Assembly (NCBI GenBank): GCA_017881265.1
Contig: JADGRA010000014.1
Location: 62,001-126,000, forward strand
Source: Myxococcaceae bacterium
Lineage (GTDB): Bacteria > Myxococcota > Myxococcia > Myxococcales > Myxococcaceae
DNA: 64,000 nt
Direction of reading: 5' to 3'
Shown here: piece by piece, positions 63,728 through 64,000 of the stretch
Position numbering within the stretch: position 1 is the stretch's first letter
Layout: each line of letters opens with the position of its first letter
The notes under the pieces: generated by a model
The model's input: only the letters and a program-made list of their open reading frames with translations
The model's database searches: none
What the model was told of the DNA's origin: nothing
Translations under genes and position numbers: made by a program

Positions 63728-64000
63728 CGGCCGCCCTCCTTGCGCCGGGCGCCAATGCGGCACACGGCCCCGTAGGGACAAAACCCGCAGTCCATTGGGC
63801 GCGCGCCGAAGTCCCCGGCGCGGGAGCGTCCCACCAGCTGGTGCACGGCGTTGGCCAGGTTGGCCAGGCCCTCGGCGCGGGCCTGGGCGCGGGTTTGCGC
63901 GTCCATGGCCAGAAGGACGCCCTGTCCGGAGGGCGCGTCGAAGGGCTGAAACTCCCCGGACTTGAGGACGAGCCAGCCGGCGCGCAAGGGCCGGCCCTCC
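63724..64000 (-). CDS. AddB-like PD-(D/E)XK nuclease, C-terminal fragment
   Basis: The window edge cuts this gene; only the last 91 or so residues are seen. They carry the C-terminal iron-sulfur motif of AddB/RecB-type nucleases, with closely spaced cysteines in DCGFCPYGAVCRIG, after a helical stretch (AQARAEGLANLANAVHQLVG). A further Cys would lie upstream beyond the edge. The stop overlaps the helicase start, so the order addB-addA is coupled. The true start is outside the window. Confidence 0.75.
   Translation of the reverse strand, partial: EGRPLRAGWLVLKSGEFQPFDAPSGQGVLLAMDAQTRAQARAEGLANLANAVHQLVGRSRAGDFGARPMDCGFCPYGAVCRIGARRKEGGR

Noticed and set aside
61415..63775. 786-codon plus-strand frame over the helicase gene
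   Set aside because: Antisense to the AddA-like gene and made of low-complexity Gln/Arg/Gly sequence without domains.

Overview
The window is a compact, very GC-rich bacterial chromosome segment, most likely from a myxobacterium (Myxococcota, probably Cystobacterineae). The best marker is a 164-residue CarD-like regulator at 48249-48743 that reads almost exactly like CdnL of Myxococcus. Large sensor kinases, TonB-like proteins with a paired-cysteine C-terminal domain, an FHA membrane protein and a PilZ/GGDEF pair fit the same group. Genes are tightly packed, third codon positions are almost all G or C, and many gene pairs overlap by ATGA or GTGA. I see no rRNA, tRNA, insertion sequence, phage gene or CRISPR array.

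Layout. 0-6 kb: feoAB iron uptake, converging on an operon for two membrane/periplasmic iron-sulfur electron carriers and a Tat-exported molybdopterin oxidoreductase. 6-12 kb: a hybrid histidine kinase, a single-domain response regulator, and a multidomain kinase whose phosphoacceptor histidine is replaced by glutamine. 12-18 kb: an N-terminally truncated flavin monooxygenase, the pdhABC genes, a TonB-like protein and a HAD phosphatase. 18-25 kb: a Nudix hydrolase, a GspE/PilB ATPase and the overlapping genes hemD-hemC-hemA-ccsA. 25-32 kb: thioredoxin, a PilZ protein, MgtE, and the cell-shape cluster mreC-mreD-mrdA-rodA. 32-40 kb: a PpiD-like chaperone, a GAF-GGDEF diguanylate cyclase, maf, yggS, a DUF3108 protein, a chromate transporter and DUF507. 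40-48.8 kb: uvrC and uvrB, a TonB-like protein, cysS, an FHA protein and cdnL. 49-54 kb: an Hpt-like protein that also lacks its histidine, a CBM9-like lipoprotein, a TPR protein and an alpha/beta hydrolase. 54-58.4 kb: a TetR-controlled SDR/aldehyde dehydrogenase/thiolase operon with a visible promoter and operator. 58.4-64 kb: a 58-residue orphan protein with a strong terminator, purA, and an AddA-like helicase with the end of its AddB-like partner.

Most of the window is housekeeping: tetrapyrrole synthesis, pyruvate dehydrogenase, cell elongation, nucleotide excision repair, tRNA charging and purine synthesis. The most unusual material is in signalling. Two separate proteins carry His-to-Gln changes exactly at the phosphoacceptor of a phosphorelay domain. 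I also note the molybdoenzyme operon with no visible cytochrome partner, the self-contained TetR operon, and three convergent gene pairs whose stop codons interlock in one shared CTAG. I did not find a clearly novel defence or biosynthetic system.
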